NCBI GenBank assembly: GCA_937925335.1
Contig: CALEWY010000021.1
Location: 1 to 40,338 of the forward strand
Source of the DNA: an uncultured Acidimicrobiales bacterium
Lineage (GTDB): Bacteria > Actinomycetota > Acidimicrobiia > Acidimicrobiales > SZUA-35
Direction of reading: 5' to 3'
DNA: 40,338 nt
The notes under the pieces were generated by a model that had not been told where the DNA came from, did not search any database, and worked only from the letters and a program-made list of their open reading frames with translations. How positions within the stretch are numbered: the first letter of the stretch is position 1; every line of letters starts with the position of its first letter. Below, piece by piece: positions 15,867 through 24,896 of this stretch. The position numbers were made by a program, and so were the translations under genes.

Positions 15867-16531
15867 CTCTGGCGATCGGCTCCGTAGAGAGCTCGAACCG
15901 CGCCAACCGCGATGATCGTGCCGATCAGCTGCATCACGATGAACATGGGAGCGCTCGACGGTTCGATGCCGGCGAAGGAGTCGGACAACGTTCGCGTCAC
16001 GCTCACCATCGGGTTGGCGAAGCTCGTCGATGACGTGAACCAGTAGGCGCCGCCGATGTAGGCGGCGACGGCGAACGGAGCGAACGTTGCGTCTCGCCGT
16101 TGTCGAACGAGAGAGAAGATCATGATGATGAGCCCGAACGTGGCGATGGCTTCGCTTAGCCACAGTGCTCCTCCGCTTCGTGTGGTGGTCGACCACGCAA
16201 CCGCTGGGAGCTCAAAGATGACGTTCGCCGCAACCGCGCCGGCAGCACCGCCCAGGACCTGAAAAGCCGTGTAGGGGGCCAGATCGCTCCACGGCCGATC
16301 GCCCAACAGGCAGTCGGCCAAAGTGACGGCCGGGTTGAAGTGAGCACCCGAGACCGGCCCGAACGTGAGGATGATCATGACGAGAACGCCGGACGTAGCG
16401 ATCGCGTTCGCAAGAAGCTGGAGGCCAACGTCGTCAGTCAATCGTTGCGCCATGATTCCCGAGCCGATCACTCCCAGGACCAGGAAGAACGAGCCGATCA
16501 GCTCGGCGAGAAGAGCACGCTGCAACTGCAC
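15863..16531 (-). CDS. MIP-family channel (aquaporin/glyceroporin)
   Basis: Membrane channel of 222 residues with six helices and two half-helices. The first NPA box is SGAHFNPAVTLAD; the second is changed to FANPMVSVTRTLSD (NPM), with the pore Arg retained in VTR. The first helix, LLAELIGSFFLVLGVIGSG, is typical. It is a water, glycerol or small neutral solute channel; related actinobacterial channels sometimes sit with arsenic resistance genes, but none is here. The GTG start at 16531 lies 6 nt after TAACTT, a leaderless box that includes the stop codon of the sortase gene. It may therefore be transcribed both from its own promoter and by read-through from the sortase operon. Confidence 0.9.
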   Translation of the reverse strand: MQLQRALLAELIGSFFLVLGVIGSGIMAQRLTDDVGLQLLANAIATSGVLVMIILTFGPVSGAHFNPAVTLADCLLGDRPWSDLAPYTAFQVLGGAAGAVAANVIFELPAVAWSTTTRSGGALWLSEAIATFGLIIMIFSLVRQRRDATFAPFAVAAYIGGAYWFTSSTSFANPMVSVTRTLSDSFAGIEPSSAPMFIVMQLIGTIIAVGAVRALYGADRQS

Positions 16532-16537
16532 GGCCGC

Positions 16538-16543
16538 AAGTTA
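16538..16543 (-). promoter_or_regulatory. Leaderless -10 box TAACTT for MIP channel
   Basis: TAACTT on the minus strand is followed by GCGGCC and then GTG 16531. Its first three bases are the TAA stop codon of the sortase gene, so a promoter element and a stop codon are shared. Confidence 0.45.
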
Positions 16544-17263
16544 ACCCGATGTTGGGCGTTCTCCGATTGGGACGGCTGAGACGACCCGGTTTCCGACGTA
16601 ACTCCTGACCGACGCATCGAACGTGCCACCGCACGTGATCAACCGCAGTGTCTCCTCGCCGTTTTCCCGAAAGAGATCATCGGCCGGCAGGGCCGTTTTG
16701 TCGTAGAGAACCTGGGAGACGACGACGAAGGTTCTGGTGATGCCGTCGTCACTGTCGATCTCGATCTCGTCGCCTTCGACCAGTTCCTCGAGGCGGAAGA
16801 ATGCTCCGGGAGCTCCGTTGTAGTCGACGTGTGCAGCAAGCACCGACGAGCCATCCTCACCAGGGCTTGGCCCGAATCGATACCACCCGACACCTGATTG
16901 CGGAACGTCGAAATCGCCATCTTGGTCGACGCCAACAGAGGCGAGATCGATATCGACACCGAGTGCTGGGATTCGGACACGGATCGGCGTTGGAGCGGTG
17001 TCGTCAACCACGAGATCGTGCCCACCTGTGACCTCGATGGTCGATACGGTCTGCGCAGGAACCGTGTTCGACGCTGCTCCATCTGGGTTTTCAGAAGGTT
17101 CGCCAGCATCTGTTTGTTCGCTCGTGACCGGGGCGCCAATGAGCGTCGTCTCGGTCGCTGATTCGTTGGTCTGAAAGGGAGCGGTGACAGACGTTTCCGA
17201 AACCTGGGACACCACGGCGGCAAGACAAAGTGAAGCCATCGCCACGATCAACGCAATCTTCAT
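16541..17263 (-). CDS. Sortase, class F-like
   Basis: Membrane-anchored cysteine transpeptidase that joins sorting-signal proteins to the cell wall (240 residues). The N-terminal anchor is MKIALIVAMASLCLAAVV, followed by a Thr/Ser/Glu-rich linker and the sortase barrel from about residue 95 (PIRVRIPALGVDIDLASVGVD). The catalytic residues are visible: His145 in LAAHVDYNG, Cys211 in LRLITCGGTFD and Arg226 in SYVGNRVV. ITCGGTFD resembles class F enzymes. ATG 17263 is chosen because it begins the anchor helix; the frame continues upstream into the previous gene. It lies 31 nt downstream of the pseudokinase/DUF4397 gene. A clear LPVTG substrate is encoded about 10 kb away at 27176. Confidence 0.9.
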   Translation of the reverse strand: MKIALIVAMASLCLAAVVSQVSETSVTAPFQTNESATETTLIGAPVTSEQTDAGEPSENPDGAASNTVPAQTVSTIEVTGGHDLVVDDTAPTPIRVRIPALGVDIDLASVGVDQDGDFDVPQSGVGWYRFGPSPGEDGSSVLAAHVDYNGAPGAFFRLEELVEGDEIEIDSDDGITRTFVVVSQVLYDKTALPADDLFRENGEETLRLITCGGTFDASVRSYVGNRVVSAVPIGERPTSG

Positions 17264-17294
17264 GGCGTTCCCGAGAAGGCGATGGTCGCCGAGG

Positions 17295-19598
17295 TCACGC
17301 CGACGTGCGACGACGCAGCCATGCTCCAGCAAGGCTGAGCCCAGCGATCAGGCTGGCGATGATTGTCATCGGGGCCTGCATGTCATCGGCCAGTCCCGAG
17401 GTTCCGCTCGGCACTCCGGCCGGCGCAGAATCAAGGCCCTGGATTCGACGAACAACGACGTCGACGGCGCTTCGTTCATCACCCGCCGCCACGAATGCTG
17501 TGGTCAGCTCGCCCTCAGGGACGTCGACCGTCTCTTGGAACAGAACGGTTCCATCCTCAGCCGTGACGAGGATGTCGTGAGGTCCGGCGACAAGATCAGC
17601 CTCGAGGCCGTCGCCAGCTTCGATGCCCGCCGCAACCTCCTCACCATCGATCGTGATCGTGGCCGGGCCGACGGGAGCGACGTGGCGCAGTGCCAATCGG
17701 CCTTCACCAGCGGGAACGGCACCGAGGTCTGATGCGAAGTTCGTGATCGCCGGCTCGTCACCGTTCATGTGGGCAACAACAACGCCACCGGCTGGAGCCG
17801 CCGCGGACAGCACCGCCACGTCGTCGCGCTCTGCTGAGGTGACTGGCGCATCGGGCTCAGCAGCGAACATCTCAACGTCGCCAGAACCGGGGATTGGGCT
17901 CAGCACTCCACCCGGCTGCACGTTGCTGGCCAGCAACTTGCCGTCGAGATAGATGTCGGCAGCGAAGTCAGGTACTGAGTGGAGAATCTCAAAGCTCTCC
18001 CCCGCTTGAGCCGCATCGATGGGGCCGTCGTCGGACGCTTCCACGTCCTCGGCGCCTTCGCCTGTGTCTTCAGCCTCAGCCTCGGTGTCTTCAGCCTCAG
18101 CCTCTGTTGTGGTGGGCGCCTCAGTCGTGGTGGGCGCCTCAGTCGTTGGGGCTTCGGTCGTCGTCGGAGCCTCGGTTGTGGTGGGCGCCTCAGTCGTTGG
18201 AGCTTCAGTCGTTGGAGCTTCAGTCGTCGGGGCTTCGGTCGTCGCCGGAGCCTCTGTCGTGGACACCTCAGCAGCCTCCGATTCGTCCTCGTCGTCTGCA
18301 TCGTCGTCTGCATCGTCAGGAGCGGCATCAGCGACCTGGGCGGTGCCAGCGACATCGACGTCGTCGGAGTTGCTGTCTTGCGTTGCCAGCCAGCCGAGAG
18401 CGCCAACACCCACGATGGCCGCAGCAGCCCATGGCCAGATGGCACCCTTGCCATCATCATCGTCATCGTCGGCTTTTCGGGGCGCTTGGGTCGAGGCTTG
18501 TGTTGCCGCCACTCCACTGCCAGCCGCCACCTTCGCTGCAGCCTCGTTGTCGGCAGCGCTCGAGGCAGCGGCGGCACCGGTCGCCGCCGTTGCTCCAACA
18601 GCAGCCGCACCCGCCACCGGCGCTGATTCGATCACGGTTGGAGCGCCTGGCGAGGCTGGCTTGGTCGCCGGACGGCGCGGGGACTCCGGCCGATCGGGTT
18701 CAGAGGCGAGCGATTCAATTTCGGTCTTTGCGCCGTCACTCGAACCCGCAGCACTCGAACCCGCAGCACCCGAGCCGGCAGCACCAGCAAGGGCTGCACC
18801 TCCGGCGAGCGTGGCGGCAGCAGCTGCTCCAGCGACCGGGGCAGCTCCTCGACCGGTGATGGGTGCCCGATACGCCGCCGAGGCGGCCTCGAATTCGTCG
18901 GTTGCGCCGAGATCAGCCAACCCGAACGGCTTCAACCGCGGCCCAGCCGCCTTGTCGAGACCCTCGGCGAAGAACCACGCCGAAACCGGGCGATCGGCCG
19001 GCTTCTCGCTCGTGGCTCGAGCGACCACGTTGGTCACCGCATCAGGAACATCGGCCTGACCAGCGATGGACTGCTCGAGCACCTTGCCGAGCGAGTAGAC
19101 GTCTGAGCGCGAGGTTGCCTGCTGACCTGCGAGCACCTCTGGAGCAGCGACGGCCTGGCGAGACGCCGGGATCGTTCCGCCAAGCGCAACGCCCGTGCCT
19201 GCAACGGCGACGTCATCGCCATAGATCCGAATGTCGTCGGAGGTGAGAGCACCGTGGGCCAGCCCGTCGAGATGGGCGGAATGCAGCCCACGAGCAGCGG
19301 CGGAGACCGCGCCGGCGGCTTCGAACCACTGCGGCCGGGCATCGCTCGCCAACCGATCAGCCAGAGACGGCGTGGCTGGGGCGTGCTGCACGACCGTCGC
19401 CATGCCATTCGTTCGCTGTGCGCTGATCACCGGCAAGAGCCCGGGCAGGGCGGCCGTCTGCGCGAGTCGGCGTCGATGACGCTCGTTCCATTGGTCAGCA
19501 GGCGCCGTGAAGGACTCGGTGCGTTGTCCGCCGAGTTCTCCGATTTCGCCCTGAAACGCCTCAAAGGACGCGCTGCTCGAACCATCTTGCTTCGTCAT
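17295..19598 (-). CDS. Pseudokinase-like/DUF4397 transmembrane protein
   Basis: A 767-residue modular protein. Residues about 15-235 look like a degenerate Ser/Thr kinase fold: HGALTSDDIRIYGDD replaces the HRD loop, the DFG position reads AGTG, but APEVLAGQQATSRSDVYSLGKVLEQ (APE and DxxSLG) is kept, so phosphotransfer is unlikely. An Ala-rich stretch follows, then one membrane helix (about 385-405, AAAAIVGVGALGWLA). Outside the membrane lie an acidic run, a Thr-Thr-Glu-Ala-Pro repeat linker (about 445-500) and DUF4397 (about 535-725, HSVPDFAADIYLDG and HVAPVGPATITIDG). The C-terminus has a second hydrophobic stretch ending AWLRRRTSA, like a sorting anchor but without LPxTG. ATG 19598 has GGGAG about 10 nt upstream. 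It heads the operon with the sortase. Function not known; a signal sensor is conceivable. Confidence 0.75.
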   Translation of the reverse strand: MTKQDGSSSASFEAFQGEIGELGGQRTESFTAPADQWNERHRRRLAQTAALPGLLPVISAQRTNGMATVVQHAPATPSLADRLASDARPQWFEAAGAVSAAARGLHSAHLDGLAHGALTSDDIRIYGDDVAVAGTGVALGGTIPASRQAVAAPEVLAGQQATSRSDVYSLGKVLEQSIAGQADVPDAVTNVVARATSEKPADRPVSAWFFAEGLDKAAGPRLKPFGLADLGATDEFEAASAAYRAPITGRGAAPVAGAAAAATLAGGAALAGAAGSGAAGSSAAGSSDGAKTEIESLASEPDRPESPRRPATKPASPGAPTVIESAPVAGAAAVGATAATGAAAASSAADNEAAAKVAAGSGVAATQASTQAPRKADDDDDDGKGAIWPWAAAAIVGVGALGWLATQDSNSDDVDVAGTAQVADAAPDDADDDADDEDESEAAEVSTTEAPATTEAPTTEAPTTEAPTTEAPTTTEAPTTTEAPTTEAPTTTEAPTTTEAEAEDTEAEAEDTGEGAEDVEASDDGPIDAAQAGESFEILHSVPDFAADIYLDGKLLASNVQPGGVLSPIPGSGDVEMFAAEPDAPVTSAERDDVAVLSAAAPAGGVVVAHMNGDEPAITNFASDLGAVPAGEGRLALRHVAPVGPATITIDGEEVAAGIEAGDGLEADLVAGPHDILVTAEDGTVLFQETVDVPEGELTTAFVAAGDERSAVDVVVRRIQGLDSAPAGVPSGTSGLADDMQAPMTIIASLIAGLSLAGAWLRRRTSA
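18100..18264 (-). repeat. In-frame coding repeat (TTEAP linker)
   Basis: Degenerate 15- to 18-bp units such as GTCGTTGGAGCTTCA repeat about ten times within the pseudokinase/DUF4397 gene, encoding TTEAP or TTTEAP pentads and hexads of a Pro/Thr-rich extracellular stalk. Copy number is likely to vary between strains. Boundaries are approximate. Confidence 0.8.
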
Positions 19599-19696
19599 CT
19601 GCACGCAACTCCCGCCTCGTGTACCGCCACACCGTACCCGCACTGGGCTCCAGGAGACATGACGAATGGCCGAACCGCCAATGGTCGATCCAGCCC

Positions 19697-19702
19697 TAGG
19701 CT
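19697..19702 (+). promoter_or_regulatory. Leaderless -10 box TAGGCT for SNF2 gene
   Basis: TAGGCT is followed by seven bases and ATG 19710. This spacing supports 19710 over the upstream in-frame ATG 19659, which has an AGGAG only 2 nt away. The box lies in the 111-bp divergent gap with the DUF4397 gene. Confidence 0.45.
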
Positions 19703-19709
19703 TGACCGG

Positions 19710-22700
19710 ATGTATTGGCGGCTGGGAGACGAACGAGTGCGGGTCACGTTCGTCGAAGCCGACCCACCGCGTCGCTCGTGGCTCGCAATGTGGAGCGCTG
19801 ACGCCGCGTCGGACCACGCTCACCCGGCCAGCACCGTCCAAACCAGCCTCGATTCCGACAACAGCCCCGACAGCAGCCCCGACAACAGTTCCGACAACAG
19901 CGATGCATCGATCGCCACGGAGGCCAACACCGGAACAGACACCACCAGTGGCTCACAGCCGATCGTGGGCGATCGCCCGGTCGTTGAATCCGCTGCAACC
20001 AAGAGTGTCCCGACCAGCAGTGTCCCGACCAGCAGTGTCGACCTGGTCGAGTTGAATCCCGACGAGGTCATCGACATCGTTCGCCCCACCCCAAGCGGTG
20101 ACGCCATTGAACGGGTCGCCACTCCAGTCGAGCGGCTTTCGATCGAAGACCTGCTTGGCCAAATGGCCGAGCCCTCACTCGTCGCCGCCCAAGCGAACCA
20201 GATCTGGATCGACGCGGCACAGACAGCTCTGACCTTCGTAGCCCAGGGCCGGATCCAGCCCGGCCTCAGCACGGGTGGCTTCGATGCATGGCGCCTCGGA
20301 GCGCCGACGGATGACGAACGGCAACACATCCGCGATCTCGCCCGAGCTCTTGAACCTCTTGCCCACGCCGAAGCGCTCGGCCCACCCGACGATCTCAACT
20401 GGGTGGCAACACCCGAAGCCACGATCGAAGCGTTCATGGGTGCGGTTGTCGATCGGTTCGCTCGGACCGCCTCGGCACCCTTGGTCGCCGGTCACGACGC
20501 CTTCGCCTCCCTGCACCCGACCCCGATCGACGCCGGAGCGGCACTCACCCGTCTCGCCAACGTCTCGGGCGATCGGCCTCCGCTGACCTTCTTACGGTTG
20601 GTCACGACCGACTCGAGTTTTGCCGGCGCGCTGGTCTTTCAGGGTCGACATGACCCGTCGGTCACCGTTCCCGTATCCGCTCTGTGGAACGCTCCCGATT
20701 CGGTGCGCCGACGTTTCCAGGCGTTCGAGAACTCGCTGTTGCTCACGCTGCGGCGAGCGGCCAAGCAGTGGGAACCCCTGAGCCGGCTGCTCGCCCAAGC
20801 AACACCCACAGAGCTCACGCTCAGCTCCGACGAAGTCGACGCGCTCAGCGGCCCGCTCGCAAACGATCTCGGGGCGCTGGGTCTGTCGATCGCATGGCCA
20901 ACCGATGCGATTGCCGGCATCACACTCACGCCGGTTGTTGGTCCACCAGCGGACGCTGATGCGATCCCGCTCACCGGCCGCACCACTCGTCTCGACCTGG
21001 CATCGCTGCTCGAACTGCGGTGGCAGGGAGAGATCGACGGCGAGCCGCTCACGGCCGAAGAGATCGAACTGCTCGCGTCGAGCAATCACGCCGTCGTCCG
21101 CCTTCGTGGACGATGGGTGCGCGTCGAAGGCGAGCAGATGGTTCGGCTGCGAGAGCGCCGAACCGTGGGTGCTGGCACCGCTCTCGCCGTCGCACTCGGC
21201 GGCCAGGTCGACCTTCCTGGCGCCACCGCCGGCTCGGGCATCGAACCAACGATCCACGTGGTCGGCCCGCTCGCCGCCCTCGGAGAACGCCTCCGAGGCC
21301 TCGAAAGCGAGCGCGAGATCAGCCCGCCTCCGGGGTTCACCGCAGAGCTGCGCGCCTACCAATCACGCGGCCTCGCCTGGCTCGTCGAGATGGATGAGCT
21401 CGGCTTGGGTGGTGTCCTCGCCGACGACATGGGCCTCGGCAAGACCGTGCAGCTGCTTGCGCTGCACGCCTACCGCCAACATGAGCTCGGCCGCGGCTCC
21501 GCCGACGTCGCAGACCCTGACGCGAGCAGCACTGAGGCAAGCAGCACTGAGGAAGGCAGCACTGACGCAAGCGCTGGCGAGGAAGCGGCGGGGCCAACAC
21601 TTGTGATCTGCCCGACCTCGGTGGTTGGCAACTGGGAGCGGGAGACCAATCGATTCTCTCCGTCGACCAAGGTGCTGCGCTACCACGGTGCGACACGATC
21701 GCTGAAGCCCGAAGACATCGAGTCCGACACGGTGGTGCTCACCTCGTATGGCGTCGCTCGTCGCGATGCCGAAACGCTCGGGAAGATCGGTTGGGGCCTC
21801 GTGGTCGCCGACGAAGCGCAGGCGATCAAGAATCCGCGATCACGCACGGCCCGGGCTCTGCGATCGATTCCGTCCGGCACACGATTCGCGTTGACCGGAA
21901 CACCCATCCAGAACCAGCTGCTCGATCTTTGGGCCATCCTCGACTGGACCACACCCGGCCTACTCGGACCTCAGGAACGATTCCGCCAGGACCTTGCCGC
22001 TCCCATCGAACGAGACGGCGACGCCGACGTCACCGCTCAGCTGAATCGACTGCTCAGGCCGTTCCTGCTTCGTCGACGCAAGTCCGATCCCGACATCGCG
22101 CCGGACCTTCCGCCGAAGACCGAAACCGACCAGATCGTGCCGCTCACCGAAGAGCAGGCGTCGCTCTACGCAGCAGTCGTCGCTGATGTCATGGCGGAGA
22201 TCGGCGCTGCGACCGGCATCGAACGCCGCGGTCTTGTGTTGCGGTTGGTTACTCGCCTCAAGCAGGTCTGCAACCACCCCGAACATCTGCTCGCCGAAGG
22301 TGGCGAGCTCAACGGGCGGTCCGGAAAGCTCACCGCAGCGGACGACCTGCTCGACGTCATCGTCGAGGAGGGTGAAGCCGCGATCGTGTTCACCCAGTAC
22401 GTCCGGATGGGTGAGCTCCTCGAGACCCACTTCGCCGAACGGGGACTTCGCACGTTGTTCCTCCACGGCGGGCTTTCGGCGAAACAGCGAGAGACGATGG
22501 TCGACACGTTCCAATCCGGCGAGATCGACGTCTTCGTCGTGTCGCTCCGAGCTGGTGGCACCGGCCTCAACCTCACCGCCGCTACCCACGTGATCCATTA
22601 CGACCGGTGGTGGAACCCAGCCGTAGAGGACCAAGCCAGCGACCGTGCATGGCGAATCGGCCAGACCAAGCCGGTGCAGGTTCACCGCCTCATCTGCGAG

Positions 22701-22853
22701 GGAACGATCGAGGATCGCATCGCCGTGTTGCTGCGCGAGAAACGATCGGTGGCCAGCGCCGTCGTCGGCGCTGGCGAGGCGTGGATCTCCGATCTCGGTG
22801 ATGCCGATCTGGCCGAACTCGTCGCGCTCTCGACCGACGGAGAAGCGTGGTGA
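19710..22853 (+). CDS. SWI2/SNF2-family DEAD/DEAH-like ATPase
   Basis: Double-stranded DNA translocase of 1047 residues. The first 540 residues are the bacterial SNF2-associated N-terminal region, including a Ser/Asp/Thr-rich low-complexity stretch (about 45-110). The ATPase core then begins with YQSRGLAWLVEM. Motif I is DDMGLGKT (about 572), motif II DEAQ (about 700) and motif III TGTPIQN (about 730). The helicase C lobe (about 890-990) shows FTQYVRMGELLE, FLHGGLSAKQR, RAGGTGLNLT and the final AWRIGQTKPVQVHRL box. An acidic Ser/Thr insert (about 603-625) separates motif I from the LVICPTSVVGNWERE motif Ia. The downstream SWIM protein gene overlaps by 4 nt, a known SNF2-SWIM partnership; the cellular target (DNA repair, transcription or defence) is not established. 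Confidence 0.93.
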   Translation: MYWRLGDERVRVTFVEADPPRRSWLAMWSADAASDHAHPASTVQTSLDSDNSPDSSPDNSSDNSDASIATEANTGTDTTSGSQPIVGDRPVVESAATKSVPTSSVPTSSVDLVELNPDEVIDIVRPTPSGDAIERVATPVERLSIEDLLGQMAEPSLVAAQANQIWIDAAQTALTFVAQGRIQPGLSTGGFDAWRLGAPTDDERQHIRDLARALEPLAHAEALGPPDDLNWVATPEATIEAFMGAVVDRFARTASAPLVAGHDAFASLHPTPIDAGAALTRLANVSGDRPPLTFLRLVTTDSSFAGALVFQGRHDPSVTVPVSALWNAPDSVRRRFQAFENSLLLTLRRAAKQWEPLSRLLAQATPTELTLSSDEVDALSGPLANDLGALGLSIAWPTDAIAGITLTPVVGPPADADAIPLTGRTTRLDLASLLELRWQGEIDGEPLTAEEIELLASSNHAVVRLRGRWVRVEGEQMVRLRERRTVGAGTALAVALGGQVDLPGATAGSGIEPTIHVVGPLAALGERLRGLESEREISPPPGFTAELRAYQSRGLAWLVEMDELGLGGVLADDMGLGKTVQLLALHAYRQHELGRGSADVADPDASSTEASSTEEGSTDASAGEEAAGPTLVICPTSVVGNWERETNRFSPSTKVLRYHGATRSLKPEDIESDTVVLTSYGVARRDAETLGKIGWGLVVADEAQAIKNPRSRTARALRSIPSGTRFALTGTPIQNQLLDLWAILDWTTPGLLGPQERFRQDLAAPIERDGDADVTAQLNRLLRPFLLRRRKSDPDIAPDLPPKTETDQIVPLTEEQASLYAAVVADVMAEIGAATGIERRGLVLRLVTRLKQVCNHPEHLLAEGGELNGRSGKLTAADDLLDVIVEEGEAAIVFTQYVRMGELLETHFAERGLRTLFLHGGLSAKQRETMVDTFQSGEIDVFVVSLRAGGTGLNLTAATHVIHYDRWWNPAVEDQASDRAWRIGQTKPVQVHRLICEGTIEDRIAVLLREKRSVASAVVGAGEAWISDLGDADLAELVALSTDGEAW

Positions 22854-23980
22854 GCCGCAGCTGGGGAGCCACCTGGCTCGACATCGTCGACCGTTCGAAG
22901 GCCTTCGTCGCGGAAGACCTCGCTCGTGGCGAGGCCTACGCCCGGCACGATTGGCAGCTCGATTTGGATCTCGAGCCAGGACGAGCGTTCGCTGTGGCTC
23001 GATCGGGCCCGAGAGTGAGCCACCTCGCTGAGGTCCGAGCCCGACAGCTGAGTACCGAAGAGTGGGATCGAGTTCTGTCGCTGATCGCCTCGTCGGCAGC
23101 TCGTACCGCTGCTCTCCTAGATCGCTCGCTCGATGAAGCGCTGCTGGATGAAGCGAGTAGCGCCGGTGTCAACCTCCTACCGGAGCCGTCGGAAATCACA
23201 ACGGCGTGCAGCTGTAATACGCCCGGCTCGCCGTGCAAGCACGCAGCGGCAGTGCTCTACATCATGGCCGACTCCTTCGACGAGGATCCGTTCGATCTGC
23301 TCGAGTTCCGAGGGCTGGACGGACATGCAGTCATCGAACGAGTCAACGCAATGCGTGCGGCCAACGACAACCCTGAGTCCGAAGACGCCACAGCATCAGC
23401 TGACGGAAGCGACTCCGAATCCAACCCGCCTGAAACCGAGTCGCCCGCTCCGCAGACCGACGTTTCGACATCGATGATGCCCGGCGAGCTGGCCTGGAAG
23501 CGGGAGCCCAGCCCACTCCCCGAGGCGCTGCCCGTGCCGTCGGAACCCACCACCATCGTGCCCTGGGCCAGTTCGCCACCACCGAGAAGCCCCTTCACCG
23601 CCGCTGGGCTGCTCACGATCACCGCCGATGCTGCGGCTCGGGCGCACAACATGCTCACCGCCGGCGGCTCTCCCTCGCTGCACCTCGATCGCCACGCCGA
23701 TCTTGCTCGGCGTGCTGCTGAGGCCGAGGACACCAACCGGTGGCCGTCGATCTCCTCGGCATCACCCTTCTCGTCGCAGGAGCTCCGTGCTCGTGCGGCC
23801 GCCTGGCGCGTCGCCGGGAGCCAGGGTGTCGCAGCACTCGACTTCGATGGTGAGATCCGCCGAATCGACGACTCAACACGAATCCGATCCGATGCTCACA
23901 AGCGCTGGTTCCGCTTCGAAAAGATCTCGGGCCGCTGGGTGATGACCTCCGGGCCTTACGACGAGCCTCCTGATCGATAG
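22850..23980 (+). CDS. SWIM zinc finger protein
   Basis: A 376-residue protein carrying a SWIM zinc finger at about residues 119-132 (ACSCNTPGSPCKHAAAV, pattern CxC...CxH), a domain thought to bind DNA or protein. The N-terminal part (WGATWLDIVD, RGEAYARHDWQLDLDLEPGRAFAVARSG, LSTEEWDRVLSLI) is that of actinobacterial proteins encoded next to SNF2 ATPases. The middle (residues about 170-230) is a Ser/Pro/Glu-rich linker, and the C-terminal part contains AARAHNMLTAGG and RWFRFEKISGRWVMTSGPY. The start is GTG 22850, overlapping the SNF2 stop (GTGA); GTG 22847 directly upstream is equally possible. A GGAGAAG site precedes both. It is probably an accessory of the SNF2 ATPase, inferred from coupling. 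Confidence 0.9.
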   Translation: MSRSWGATWLDIVDRSKAFVAEDLARGEAYARHDWQLDLDLEPGRAFAVARSGPRVSHLAEVRARQLSTEEWDRVLSLIASSAARTAALLDRSLDEALLDEASSAGVNLLPEPSEITTACSCNTPGSPCKHAAAVLYIMADSFDEDPFDLLEFRGLDGHAVIERVNAMRAANDNPESEDATASADGSDSESNPPETESPAPQTDVSTSMMPGELAWKREPSPLPEALPVPSEPTTIVPWASSPPPRSPFTAAGLLTITADAAARAHNMLTAGGSPSLHLDRHADLARRAAEAEDTNRWPSISSASPFSSQELRARAAAWRVAGSQGVAALDFDGEIRRIDDSTRIRSDAHKRWFRFEKISGRWVMTSGPYDEPPDR

Positions 23981-23990
23981 CGTGCGGCGG

Positions 23991-24887
23991 ATGAGTTCCG
24001 CTCGCGAGGCAACGGTTCAAGCTGACGGCGTCGAAATCGTCTACGACGTGCGAGGCAGCGGCCCGACCATCTTGTTGGTGATGGGGCTCGGCGGCCAGAT
24101 GATCGCGTGGCGTGATGAGTTCTGCGATTCGCTCGCCGCCCAGGGTTTTCAGGTCGTCCGATTCGACAACCGCGATGTCGGACTGTCGACGATGGTCGAC
24201 GCCACGCCGCCGTCCGCCAACTCCCTGCTCGTCAAGCGACTCACCGGTCGCCGCCCGTCAGCGCCCTATCTCCTTTCGGACATGGCGGCCGATGGCATTG
24301 CGGTGCTCGACGACCTCTCGGTTGAGAAGGCACACGTCGTTGGTGTCTCGATGGGCGGCATGATCGCCCAGACGATGGCGATCGAGTATCCCGACCGAGT
24401 CGCAAGTCTTTGCTCGATCATGTCCACAACCGGTAACCCGCGGGTCGGGAACGCCGCACCATCGGTCCTTGGAAAGCTGCGCAAAGCACAGAGCCGAAGC
24501 GACAACCCCGTCCAAGACAGCGTCGACTTCTTCACGGTCATCGCGGGCCCTCATTTCGACCCCGAGGAGCATGCCCTGCTCGCCGAGGCCGCGATGGCTC
24601 GGTCATCAGATCCCCGAGGTGTCGCCCGTCAGATGGCTGCGATCATGGCCAGCCCCGATCGAACCCGGGCGCTTCGCAAGCTCGATCTTCCGACGGTCGT
24701 GATCCATGGACTGCTCGATCGGCTTGTGCGCCCATCCGGCGGAATCGCAACGGCGAAGGCCATCCCGAACTCCCGTTTGTTGATGTTCAACGACATGGGC
24801 CACGACATTCCGAAGCCTCGTTCTCCCGAGGTGATCGACGCCATCGTCACGAACGCTCGACGGGTAGCCGTTTCCACTCCCGTCTGA
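23991..24887 (+). CDS. Alpha/beta hydrolase
   Basis: A 298-residue cytoplasmic alpha/beta hydrolase. The oxyanion region VMGLGGQMIAWRDEF and the FDNRDVGLSTMVD segment match the family. The nucleophile elbow is GVSMGG (Ser at about residue 120), the acid lies in HGLLDRLV and the catalytic His in NDMGHDIPKP. Substrate unknown; related proteins are esterases or epoxide and aryl-ester hydrolases. ATG 23991 is 11 nt after the SWIM stop; an in-frame GTG lies at 23982. It is close to the SNF2-SWIM pair, but a functional link is not evident. Confidence 0.9.
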   Translation: MSSAREATVQADGVEIVYDVRGSGPTILLVMGLGGQMIAWRDEFCDSLAAQGFQVVRFDNRDVGLSTMVDATPPSANSLLVKRLTGRRPSAPYLLSDMAADGIAVLDDLSVEKAHVVGVSMGGMIAQTMAIEYPDRVASLCSIMSTTGNPRVGNAAPSVLGKLRKAQSRSDNPVQDSVDFFTVIAGPHFDPEEHALLAEAAMARSSDPRGVARQMAAIMASPDRTRALRKLDLPTVVIHGLLDRLVRPSGGIATAKAIPNSRLLMFNDMGHDIPKPRSPEVIDAIVTNARRVAVSTPV

Positions 24888-24896
24888 CGTCTGATC

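Noticed and set aside
18100-18264. Non-coding minisatellite
   Set aside because: The units stay in frame and encode a regular TTEAP stalk inside a long gene.
17894-18859. Plus-strand frames opposite the repeat-coding region, including an Arg/Leu-rich 321-residue one
   Set aside because: They arise from reverse reading of Ala/Thr/Glu/Pro repeats and are not protein-like.
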